From contig NZ_KB890603.1 in assembly GCF_000373145.1 (NCBI RefSeq), forward strand, positions 248,001 to 312,000: a DNA stretch of 64,000 nucleotides, read 5' to 3'. Made by a program: the position numbers and the translations under genes. Under the pieces are notes generated by a model, which did not search any database, was not told the DNA's origin, and was given only the letters and a program-made list of their open reading frames with translations. This DNA comes from Thermus oshimai DSM 12092. Its GTDB lineage: Bacteria; Deinococcota; Deinococci; Deinococcales; Thermaceae. Shown here piece by piece: positions 27,641 through 36,392 of this stretch; the first letter of the stretch is position 1, and each line of letters begins with the position of its first letter.

Positions 27641-28465
27641 ATGCGGAAGATTTTGGTAGCGGCATTGGCCCTGGCCCCCCTGGCCTTGGCCCAGCAGGTG
27701 AGCCCCACCACGGGGAACGGCCCCGACGCCTACGCGAAGGGCGAGAACTCCGCGGCGGTGAACCAGGTCATTGAGCTCATCCTCCCCAAGGCCACGGCCC
27801 TCCACCTGGACGTCACCACCTTGACCTTTGACCTGACCAGCCTGGACGGGGCGCAGTGGCCCAACTCCACGCCGGACTTCGGCAACCAGATGGTGTGCGT
27901 CTACGGCCTCACCGACCAGGACGTCAAGACCCAGCTGGGGGACAACTTCTACAACCAGGTCCAGACCCTCCCCCTGGGCACCAGCTACTCTGCGGCCCAG
28001 TGGCCCTACATCGCCATCAACGGCGGCGGTCCGGTCACGGCCTACCCCCCCATCAAGCTGGACAAGGACGGACAGCTGGTCCCGGGAAGCAAGAACCACT
28101 TCGTCTGCTACCGCACCTTCATCCTGCAGAAGTTCTCCAACGGCAAGAGGTGGGAACTCCAGGTGAGCCGCAACGACCCCCAGGGCGCGCAAGGGATCCA
28201 GCACCTCTACATCCAGGACAACCCCTGCGACACCTTCGGCGCGGCCACGGGGCTTTACGAGCTCCCCAACGGGGCGAGCCTCCAGCTGGTGCCCAAGAAC
28301 CTGCAGGCGGGCCCCACGGGCTCAAGGAGCGGCAACAACCCCCAGCGGTGCGGCTACAAGAGCTGGCTGGATGACCTGGTCGTGGTGGCGGTCAAGGTCA
28401 ACAGCGATCTCTGGGGCAAGAGCACCGCGAACTTGACCTACACCCTGGCCACCACCGCCTGGTAG
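27641..28465 (+). CDS. secreted subunit-like protein, first gene of fibre-like locus
   Basis: 274 residues with a signal peptide (MRKILVAALALAPLALAQ). The mature protein is rich in Asn, Thr, Val and Tyr, has four Cys spread through it (NQMVCVYG, HFVCYRTF, NPCDTFG, RCGYKSW) that could form two disulfides, and ends in beta-strand-like LTYTLATTAW. It has no family match I can name. Strong ribosome site, 5' mRNA hairpin and a perfect hairpin after the stop suggest a highly expressed structural protein, possibly the main subunit of a surface fibre or layer. Confidence 0.7.
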   Translation: MRKILVAALALAPLALAQQVSPTTGNGPDAYAKGENSAAVNQVIELILPKATALHLDVTTLTFDLTSLDGAQWPNSTPDFGNQMVCVYGLTDQDVKTQLGDNFYNQVQTLPLGTSYSAAQWPYIAINGGGPVTAYPPIKLDKDGQLVPGSKNHFVCYRTFILQKFSNGKRWELQVSRNDPQGAQGIQHLYIQDNPCDTFGAATGLYELPNGASLQLVPKNLQAGPTGSRSGNNPQRCGYKSWLDDLVVVAVKVNSDLWGKSTANLTYTLATTAW

Positions 28466-28472
28466 GCCGAGG

Positions 28473-28500
28473 GGGGCCTGGCCCTAAAGGGCCAGGCCCC
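28473..28500 (+). other. intercistronic hairpin, perfect 12-bp stem
   Basis: GGGGCCTGGCCC pairs exactly with GGGCCAGGCCCC around a TAAA loop. No T-tract follows, so it is more likely a partial terminator or 3' stabiliser between the subunit gene and the chaperone-like gene than a full stop. Confidence 0.65.
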
Positions 28501-28513
28501 ACCCCTAAGCGCC

Positions 28514-29347
28514 ATGAAGCGAATCCTCTTTACCCTCCTCCTCCTCCCCTGGCCCGTCCTGGGCCAGAGCACCTTAGGGGTGGAACCCCCCGTCTCCCTG
28601 AGGGAGGCGGCCCCCGGCCAGACCCTGACCCTGGACCTCAAGGTGCACAACGTGGGGGTGCGGCCGGTGCGGGTGCGGGTGAGCCTGGGGGACTGGACCT
28701 ACGACCCCTTGGGGAACATCCAGTTCCTTCCCCCGGGCACCCTCAAGGAAAGCGCCAGCCGCTTCGCCGCCTTCAGCCCCGGGGAGCTCAGCCTGGCGGC
28801 CAAGGCCTCGGGGACCCTCACCTACACCCTCACCCTCCCCAGGGAGATGGCCCCCGGCTCCTACTGGGGCGTGCTCTTCCTGGAAGGGGAGGACCCCAAC
28901 CCCCCGCCCGGGGTGCCCCTGGCCGTCTTCAAGGTGCGCATGGCCCACGTCTTCTACGTGAACATCCCCCCCATTCGCCAGGGGGGGCGGATCCTGGGCC
29001 TCCTGCCCACCCCCCCCAAGGCCCCGGAGGACCCCTACCGCTTCGCCGTCCAGTACCAGAACACGGGGAACGCGGCCCAGAAGCTCTCCGGCCGCTTTGA
29101 GGTCCGGGACCAGGGGGGGCGCACCGTGGCCCAGGTGGAGATAGAGGAGGTGGTGGTCCTCCCCGGGGCGGTGCGGGTCCTTCCCGTGACCCTAGTGGGC
29201 CCTCTGCCTCCCGGGAGCTACACCGCCCTCGTGGTCTTGAACTACGGCGACCCCGCCAAGGACGTGGCCGCGGACCAGCCCTTTACCCTGAAGACCCCCC
29301 TGGCCGCCCCCAAGGCGCCCCAGGAGGGGCAAGGAGGTGCCCCATGA
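28514..29347 (+). CDS. periplasmic chaperone-like two-domain Ig-fold protein
   Basis: 277 residues, signal peptide MKRILFTLLLLPWPVLGQ. Two Ig-like halves: residues ~22-145 (LTLDLKVHNVGVRPVRVRVSLGDW ... APGSYWGVLFLEGE) and ~165-265 (RFAVQYQNTGNAAQKLSGRF ... LPPGSYTALVVLNYGD). This is the pattern of pilus-assembly-chaperone-like proteins (PapD-like and related), though the classic chaperone motif is not present and a structural role is possible. There is no recognisable ribosome site at this ATG. The stop overlaps the next ATG (ATGA). Confidence 0.65.
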   Translation: MKRILFTLLLLPWPVLGQSTLGVEPPVSLREAAPGQTLTLDLKVHNVGVRPVRVRVSLGDWTYDPLGNIQFLPPGTLKESASRFAAFSPGELSLAAKASGTLTYTLTLPREMAPGSYWGVLFLEGEDPNPPPGVPLAVFKVRMAHVFYVNIPPIRQGGRILGLLPTPPKAPEDPYRFAVQYQNTGNAAQKLSGRFEVRDQGGRTVAQVEIEEVVVLPGAVRVLPVTLVGPLPPGSYTALVVLNYGDPAKDVAADQPFTLKTPLAAPKAPQEGQGGAP

Positions 29348-29823
29348 GGCTACCAGCCCTTCTCCTTCTCCTTTCTTCCGCCTGGGCCCAGGCCACCTGG
29401 ATCGTCCAGACCCTGATCCCAGAGACCATCGCCATCCGCACCCCCACGGTGGAGATCGCCTTTGACCTGAAGGACTACCCCCCCAAAAGCTTCCCCGCCC
29501 AGTACCCGGCGAGCTTCCCTGAAGGGGTGTTCCCCGTCCAGGTCTACGCCAACGCCCCCGGGGTCTGGAGCCTGCTCCTGCAGATCCCCGACCTCAAGGA
29601 CCCCACCGGGGAGGTGGTCCTGCCCGCGCGCCAGATCCTCTACCGGGTGAACGGGGGGCTTTGGCTGCGGGCGGATGGCACGCCCCAGATCCTCTACACC
29701 CAAGCGGGGCCCACCCCGGGCTGGCTGGAACTCAGGCTGGAGTTCGCCCTGGAGCTTTTGGGAACCGAGCGGGCCGGGCGCTACGCCGTCCAGGCCCTGA
29801 TCACCGCCCTAAGGCAGCCTTAA
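29344..29823 (+). CDS. secreted subunit-like protein in the fibre-like locus
   Basis: 159 residues; signal peptide MRLPALLLLLSSAWAQA. The mature part is a predicted single beta-sandwich (VEIAFDLKDYPP, VQVYANAPGVWSLLLQI, WLELRLEFALELLG) that ends RAGRYAVQALITAL, like the last strands of small fibre subunits that end in Y-x-V-x-h-x-h. No named family. Coupled at both ends: ATGA overlap before it and one base to the next gene. Best guess is a minor or tip subunit. Confidence 0.6.
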   Translation: MRLPALLLLLSSAWAQATWIVQTLIPETIAIRTPTVEIAFDLKDYPPKSFPAQYPASFPEGVFPVQVYANAPGVWSLLLQIPDLKDPTGEVVLPARQILYRVNGGLWLRADGTPQILYTQAGPTPGWLELRLEFALELLGTERAGRYAVQALITALRQP

Positions 29824-29824
29824 G

Positions 29825-32800
29825 ATGCGAAGCCTCGTCCTCCTCCTCCTCCTCCTCGGTCTGGCCCTGGCCCAGGTGCGCCTGGGCCCCCTGCCCCCCC
29901 TCCAAGGCCCCCCGGGGGCCTACCTCAGCCTGAGCGTGGAGGCCGAGGGCCAGGGGGAGGTCCGCTTCCGGCTCCTCCTCCCCGAGGGCTGGCAGGCCCT
30001 TTCCGACACCCGGGAGGCCCTCCTGGAGGGGAAGGGGGTGGTGGCCTTCACCCTGAGGGTGCCCGAGGCCCCCGCGGGCATCCGGGCCCCGGTGGCGGTG
30101 GTGGCCCACCAGGGCGGGGTGGAGGTGGCCAGGAGCCAGGGGGTGGTGGAGGTTCTGGCCCGCACCGAGCTCCGCCTTTCCGTTCCGGAGCGCCTCGAGG
30201 CCCCCCTGGGGGCCCCCTTTGAGTTTCCCCTTTACCTGGTGAACGCCTCCAACCACAAGGAGACCGTATTCCTGCGGGCGGAAGGGGCGGTTTTTCAGAT
30301 CTACCTGAACCCCCAGAGCCTGGACCTGGACCCGGGGGAGGCCCGGAGCGTCCGGGTCACGGTGGTCCCCCAGGGGGAGGTGAGCTCGGGCTACCCCTTT
30401 TACCTCAAGCTGCGGGCCGAGCCCCGCTCCGCCCCCCAGGCCGCCCGGGAGGTGGGGGCCCTCATCCTCTTCATGGATCCCCTGATGGCCTCGGGCCGGG
30501 GCAAGGACCCCGAGCTCACCCTGGCCCTGCGCATGGGGGTGGGCCTGGGCCTGGCCCTAACCCCGGGGGCCGCCCCCGCCTTCTCCCTGGGCTACACCCT
30601 GGCCCCCACCCTGAGCGGCGCCCTTTCCGACTACTACACGGCCACCCTGGAGACCGCCCCCCTTTCCGGCACCTGGCAGGACCCCTGGAACCCCCCCCAG
30701 AGCGCGGGGTTCAGCCTCAAGGGGGAGGGCCTGGAGGTGCGGGGCACCTACGGGGGAGGAAGCTACCGCCTCCAAAGCGCCCTCCGGGCCGGGGCGGTGC
30801 GGAGCAGCCTGGACCTGGGCCACCAGCCGGGGGGGGTCTGGAGCCTGGCCCTGGGGGCGGTGAGCCAGGACCCGGGGCTGGACCTCCAGGGGAGCCTTTC
30901 CACCCAGATCAAGCCCGATGGCCGCCAGGACGCCCTGGGGGTGCGCTACCGCCTGCCCCTGGGGGGCGGGTTCCTCCTGGGGGCGGGGCTGGACCTGGCG
31001 GGGCGGATGGCGGAAGGGTACGCCCTTGCCCTGGCCCTGCAGGAGAGCCTTTCCTGGCAGACCCAGGACCTGGACCTCACCCAGACCTACGCCGGGGTGC
31101 CCGCCGCGGGGCTCCACGCCTTTGGCCTTTCCGGGGGAACCCGCTCCCTCTACCCCCTGGGCCTCCGGGGCCAGACCAGCCTCCAGCTTTCCGGCCAGGG
31201 GGGGCTTTGGCAGTCGGGCCTGACCCTTTACCTGCAGCCCGTCCCCGGGGCCTTTCTGAGCCTGGGGGGCACCTACCGCCAGGCCCCCGAAGGCCGCTCC
31301 TTCGGCCTCGCCCCCGGGCTTTCCGCCGCCTTCGCCGAGCCTGGGGTCTACGCGGGCAGCCTCTACCTGGCCTACGGCCTGACCCGCCTCCTGGAGGGCC
31401 AGGGGCTGGAGGGCGAGACCTTCCAGGCGGGCCTTTCCCTAACCGCGGGGGAGCTCTCCCTCTCCGGGGGGGTTCTCCTGAAGGACCTGGGGGCGAGGAG
31501 CCTCGAGGCCTCCTTGGGCCTCCGCTACAGCCTTGGGGCCCTGGGCTACCTGCAGGCCCTCTACCAGCAAAAGGAAAGCCCCGAAGGGCAGAGCCTCCTC
31601 TACGGGGGGAGCTGGAGCCAGCTCTGGGAAGGGGGGCTTGTGAGCGAACTCCTCTACCGCCGAGAGGTGAAGGAGGGCCAGGGGGGGCACCGCTTCGGCT
31701 TAACCTTAAGCCAGCGGGACTTCCTCCTTCCGGGCCTGAGCCTGGGCGGGGGGTACGCCCTCCTCCTCCTGCCCGAGGGCCCCCGCCACGCCTTCAGCCT
31801 GAGCCTGGGCTACACCCAAGCCCTCACCTTCCCCACCCCCAGGCCGGTGGTGGACCTCTTCGGGGGCCGGAAGGGCGGGGAGGTGGCGGGGCGGCTTTTC
31901 CGGGATGGGAACCTGAACGGCCAGCCGGACCCGGGGGAGGAGGGGCTTCCGGGGGTTCGGGTCTGCCTGGGCTCCGTTTGCGAGGCCACGGACGGGGAGG
32001 GGCGGTTCCGCCTCCTGGTGCCCGTGGGCCGCTACGCCTGGACCTTCCAGGGCCTTCCCGCCACCTTGGCCCTCCTCTCCGAGGCCCCGGTCCAGGTGGA
32101 GCTGAACGCCCGCCTGGCCCAAGACCTCCCCGTGGCCCCGGCGGTGGCCCTGGAGGTGTGGGTTCTGGACGACAAGAACGGCAACGGACAGGAAGACCCG
32201 GGGGAACACGGCATCGCCTACGCGGGGGTGTGCGCCGAGGGGCCTGTGACCCGGTGCGCCCGGGCGGACGAAAGCGGCCGCGCTCTGATCCCTGGCCTTT
32301 TCCAGGGCACCTACCGCCTGAAGGCCGACGCCCGCTACCTGCCCCCGGGGTACGGGCCGGGCCTCGAGGCCACCCTCCAGGTCACCCCCCCCGCGGCCCC
32401 CATCCCCCTGCGGGTCACCGCCTTGCCCCCTAAGCGGGAAGTGGAGATCACCTACCGGGCGGGGGACCTGGCCCTGGTGGGGAGCGTGGCCCCCTTGACC
32501 CCCGTGGCCGGGGAGGAGGTGGAGGTGCGGGCCCTGGCCCAGGGGGCCCCCGAGGCGGTCTACCTCCTCCTCCCCGAAGGCCCCGTGGCCCTGGAGCCCC
32601 AGGGGGAGGGGTACTTCGCCCGCCGCCTCCGCCTCCGGCTCCCCCCCGGCTACCACACCCTTACCCTCCGGGCGGTGAAGGGCGAGGAACGGGTGGAAAG
32701 CCCCTTGGGCCTCCTCCTGGCCCAGGGGCCTCTTTACAGCCCCCAGACCGCGGAAAGCCAACCCCTCCGCTTGGTCCTCCGTTTCCGGGCCCGGGCTTTG

Positions 32801-32974
32801 CGCCTTCTGGGGGAGGGAGGGGTTTACGAGCTTAAGAGCAAGGACGGGTACACCTGGGAGGGGACCTTGCCCCTCACCGGGGAGCACACCCTCAAGGTGG
32901 TGGCGGACGGGGAGGAGCTCGGGCCCCTCCTCCTGCGCCTGCCCAAGGAAAGCGCCCAGGAGGGCGCCCCTTAA
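29825..32974 (+). CDS. large outer-membrane barrel protein, usher-like, with SdrD-type domains
   Basis: 1049 residues, signal peptide MRSLVLLLLLLGLALA. Residues ~20-210 are Ig-like (PFEFPLYLVNASNHKETVF). Residues ~220-675 consist of many short amphipathic strands rich in Gly, Ser, Tyr and Leu, as in a large beta-barrel. At ~692 (FRDGNLNGQPDPGEEGLPGV) and ~780 (DDKNGNGQEDPGEHGIAYAG) there are two Ca-binding SdrD/Cna-B-like domains. A further beta-rich tail follows. Barrel size and position after chaperone- and subunit-like genes suggest an usher or secretion pore, but PapC/FimD motifs are not clear. Confidence 0.7.
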   Translation: MRSLVLLLLLLGLALAQVRLGPLPPLQGPPGAYLSLSVEAEGQGEVRFRLLLPEGWQALSDTREALLEGKGVVAFTLRVPEAPAGIRAPVAVVAHQGGVEVARSQGVVEVLARTELRLSVPERLEAPLGAPFEFPLYLVNASNHKETVFLRAEGAVFQIYLNPQSLDLDPGEARSVRVTVVPQGEVSSGYPFYLKLRAEPRSAPQAAREVGALILFMDPLMASGRGKDPELTLALRMGVGLGLALTPGAAPAFSLGYTLAPTLSGALSDYYTATLETAPLSGTWQDPWNPPQSAGFSLKGEGLEVRGTYGGGSYRLQSALRAGAVRSSLDLGHQPGGVWSLALGAVSQDPGLDLQGSLSTQIKPDGRQDALGVRYRLPLGGGFLLGAGLDLAGRMAEGYALALALQESLSWQTQDLDLTQTYAGVPAAGLHAFGLSGGTRSLYPLGLRGQTSLQLSGQGGLWQSGLTLYLQPVPGAFLSLGGTYRQAPEGRSFGLAPGLSAAFAEPGVYAGSLYLAYGLTRLLEGQGLEGETFQAGLSLTAGELSLSGGVLLKDLGARSLEASLGLRYSLGALGYLQALYQQKESPEGQSLLYGGSWSQLWEGGLVSELLYRREVKEGQGGHRFGLTLSQRDFLLPGLSLGGGYALLLLPEGPRHAFSLSLGYTQALTFPTPRPVVDLFGGRKGGEVAGRLFRDGNLNGQPDPGEEGLPGVRVCLGSVCEATDGEGRFRLLVPVGRYAWTFQGLPATLALLSEAPVQVELNARLAQDLPVAPAVALEVWVLDDKNGNGQEDPGEHGIAYAGVCAEGPVTRCARADESGRALIPGLFQGTYRLKADARYLPPGYGPGLEATLQVTPPAAPIPLRVTALPPKREVEITYRAGDLALVGSVAPLTPVAGEEVEVRALAQGAPEAVYLLLPEGPVALEPQGEGYFARRLRLRLPPGYHTLTLRAVKGEERVESPLGLLLAQGPLYSPQTAESQPLRLVLRFRARALRLLGEGGVYELKSKDGYTWEGTLPLTGEHTLKVVADGEELGPLLLRLPKESAQEGAP

Positions 32975-32991
32975 AAAAGAAGGAGACGATC

Positions 32992-34161
32992 ATGAGGAAG
33001 ATTTGGCCTATAGCGTTTGCGGCGGCGCTCCTTGCCGCCTGCTCCCAGCCCTCTGGGGACCTGAAGCCCCAGGTGGCCGTGGGGCCGGCCCTCACGGTGG
33101 AGAAGACCGCGGTCCCCCACTTCCGGCGCACCTACCGCTGGACCCTGGAGAAGCGGGTGCTGGACCCCGCAAGCGGCGAACTCACCCTGAGCCCGGGCCA
33201 GCCCTACACCCTCCGCTACCGGGTGGTGGCCAGGGCCCAGGCGGAAGACAGCGGGTACCGGGTGACGGGCCAGGTGGTCTTCCGGAACACCGGCACCAGC
33301 ACCGTGTACCTGCAAACCCCCACGGACACCCTTTCCACCGGGGAATCCGTGGCCCTGGACTGCGGCGTGAGCTTCCCCTACGCCCTGGCGACAGGGGCTA
33401 GCCTCACCTGCACCTACGCCCAGGACCTGCCGGACGGGCAAGACCGCACCAACACCGTCCAGGTGGCCTGGGGTACGGACGGGACGAGCTTCCCCAATAC
33501 CGCCCAGACCCAGGCCAGCTTCGCCTTTACCAACCCCACGGAGGTGGTGGACGAGACCGCCCAGCTGAACGACACCCTGGGCGGGGCTTTGGGGACGGTC
33601 ACCGCCAGCGGCATCGCCTTCCAGCAGGCCTTTGAGTACACCCACCAGGTCCGCTACGACCAGTGCGGGAACTACCGGGTGGACAACCGGGCCCACCTCC
33701 AGACCACGGACACCGGCGCCGAGGCCCACGCCGAGGCCAGCGTGACGGTGCGGGTCCCCTGCCAGGGCTGCACCCTGACCCAGGGCTACTGGAAGACCCA
33801 CTCCCGGGAGGGCCCGGCGCCCTACGACGCCGCGTGGCAGAACCTGGGCTCCCAGGAGGAGGACACCCCCTTCTTCACCCTGGGCCAGACCTGGTACGCC
33901 GTCTTCTGGACCGCGCCCCGGGGGAACGCCTACTACATCCTGGCCCACCAGTACATGGCCGCCAAGCTGAACGTTCTGGACGGGGCTTCTGCGCCAGCTG
34001 AGGTCATGAACGCCCTGAGCGGGGCCGAGATCCTCTTCGGTGGCCTCCCCGCGGGGAGCACCGCCTTGACCTCCACCCAAAGGAGCCAGGCCCTGGCCTG
34101 GGCCAGCCTCCTGGACAGCTACAACAACGGCCTCGTCGGCCCCGGGCACTGCTCGGAATAG
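32992..34161 (+). CDS. surface lipoprotein with DUF11-like and GYWKTH domains
   Basis: 389 residues, lipobox LLAAC at the end of MRKIWPIAFAAALLAAC, good AAGGAGA site upstream. The first ~230 residues form DUF11-like beta-sandwiches (YRVTGQVVFRNTGTSTVYLQ, LTCTYAQDLPDGQDRTNTV). The second part begins CTLTQGYWKTHSREGPAPYD, a module often found at the end of bacterial surface proteins, and is mostly helical. The context makes it the anchored partner or adhesin of the preceding barrel protein; this is inference. Confidence 0.75.
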   Translation: MRKIWPIAFAAALLAACSQPSGDLKPQVAVGPALTVEKTAVPHFRRTYRWTLEKRVLDPASGELTLSPGQPYTLRYRVVARAQAEDSGYRVTGQVVFRNTGTSTVYLQTPTDTLSTGESVALDCGVSFPYALATGASLTCTYAQDLPDGQDRTNTVQVAWGTDGTSFPNTAQTQASFAFTNPTEVVDETAQLNDTLGGALGTVTASGIAFQQAFEYTHQVRYDQCGNYRVDNRAHLQTTDTGAEAHAEASVTVRVPCQGCTLTQGYWKTHSREGPAPYDAAWQNLGSQEEDTPFFTLGQTWYAVFWTAPRGNAYYILAHQYMAAKLNVLDGASAPAEVMNALSGAEILFGGLPAGSTALTSTQRSQALAWASLLDSYNNGLVGPGHCSE

Positions 34162-34171
34162 GGGGTGGGAG

Positions 34172-34597
34172 GTGAGGCACCTTCTCCTCTTGGTCTTGGC
34201 GGGCGTGCTTTCGGCCTGCGGCGCGGCCATCCGCACCAGCGGGGCTCTCCGCATCCTCTCCGTGGCCCCGGACGTGGTGGCGGGCTGCACCGTGCGGGCG
34301 GGGGACTGGATGGCCCTTAAGGGGAACGCCTTCGGGACCCAGGCGGAGTGGGACGCGGGGGTGAACTACGTCCTCTTTCCCCCTGGGGTGAAGGCCGAGC
34401 CCGTGGAGCTCACCCAAAGCGAAAACCCGGCCACCCTCTTCTTCCGGGTGCCCCTCGAGGCGGAAAGCGGCGAGATCCGGGTCCACGTGGAAGGGGTGGG
34501 GGAGGCCTGGATCCCCGTGCGGGTGGAGCCTGCCCTCTCGGTGCAGATGGCCGTGCCCGGGTGCGAGGCCCCCACGCCGCCTTCCGAGCCCCAATAG
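34172..34597 (+). CDS. small lipoprotein with IPT/TIG-like domain
   Basis: 141 residues from a GTG with overlapping GGGAGG; signal MRHLLLLVLAGVLSAC, lipobox LSAC. The mature part has an Ig-like IPT/TIG pattern (AGDWMALKGNAFGTQAEW ... ENPATLFFRVPLEAESGEIRVHVEG) with a Cys pair (AGCTVRAG, PGCEAP). Last gene of the rightward locus, 10 nt after the previous stop and followed by a strong terminator. Confidence 0.65.
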   Translation: MRHLLLLVLAGVLSACGAAIRTSGALRILSVAPDVVAGCTVRAGDWMALKGNAFGTQAEWDAGVNYVLFPPGVKAEPVELTQSENPATLFFRVPLEAESGEIRVHVEGVGEAWIPVRVEPALSVQMAVPGCEAPTPPSEPQ

Positions 34598-34610
34598 GCC
34601 TTTGGGAAGA

Positions 34611-34639
34611 CCCCCGCCGGGCTTTCCCGGCGGGGGTTT
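34611..34639. terminator. bidirectional terminator between the fibre-like locus and folE
   Basis: 11-bp perfect stem CCCCCGCCGGG / CCCGGCGGGGG with a CTTT loop, followed by TTT on the plus strand. It lies between convergent genes, and the minus-strand reading also forms the stem after folE. Confidence 0.75.
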
Positions 34640-35246
34640 ACTTGAGGTGGTCCAGGAACTCCTCCCGGGTTTTGGCGCTTTCCCGGAACACCCCCAGCAT
34701 GGCGCTGGTGACGGTGCGGGAGTGCTGCTTCTCCACCCCCCGCATCATCATGCAGAGGTGCACCCCCTCCACCACCACCCCCACCCCCTGGGGCTCCAGG
34801 ACCTCCTGGATGGCCTCCGCGATCTGCACCGCCAGGCGCTCTTGCACCTGGAGGCGGCGGGCGAACATGTCCACGATGCGGGCGAACTTGGAAAGCCCCA
34901 GGATCTTCCGGTTGGGGATGTAGCCGATGTGCACCTGGCCGAAGAAGGGGAGCATGTGGTGCTCGCAGAGGGAGTAGAACTCAATCCCCTTGACCACCAC
35001 CATCTCGCTCCCCTCCGCCTGGAAAATGGCGCCGTTGACGATCTCCTCCAGGCTCTGCCGGTAGCCCCGGGTGAGGAAGGCCCAGGCCTTGGCCACCCGC
35101 TCCGGGGTTTTCTTAAGGCCTTCCCGCTCCGGGTCCTCGCCGATGAGCCTGAGCCACTCCTCGGAAAGGGCCTGCAGGCGCTCCAGGTCCACTTCCGTGA
35201 CGAAGCTCAGGCCGGTTTCTTCAATCTCCACCATTCTGCGTTCCAT
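34638..35246 (-). CDS. folE: GTP cyclohydrolase I
   Basis: Zn-dependent opening of GTP to dihydroneopterin triphosphate, the first step of folate synthesis. 202 residues; zinc ligands Cys and His in [15 protein letters not shown] and the second Cys in [15 protein letters not shown], with [22 protein letters not shown] in the core. The start could instead be the Met five codons in (MVEIEETGL); the first 30 residues are a variable extension in this family. Confidence 0.96.
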   Translation of the reverse strand: MERRMVEIEETGLSFVTEVDLERLQALSEEWLRLIGEDPEREGLKKTPERVAKAWAFLTRGYRQSLEEIVNGAIFQAEGSEMVVVKGIEFYSLCEHHMLPFFGQVHIGYIPNRKILGLSKFARIVDMFARRLQVQERLAVQIAEAIQEVLEPQGVGVVVEGVHLCMMMRGVEKQHSRTVTSAMLGVFRESAKTREEFLDHLK

Positions 35247-35284
35247 ACTGCCCTATCCCGTCCCTTCCCTGTGTAGCGGGGGGC

Positions 35285-36373
<1,089 letters not shown>

Positions 36374-36392
36374 GGGGGGATTGGGTGTGCCC

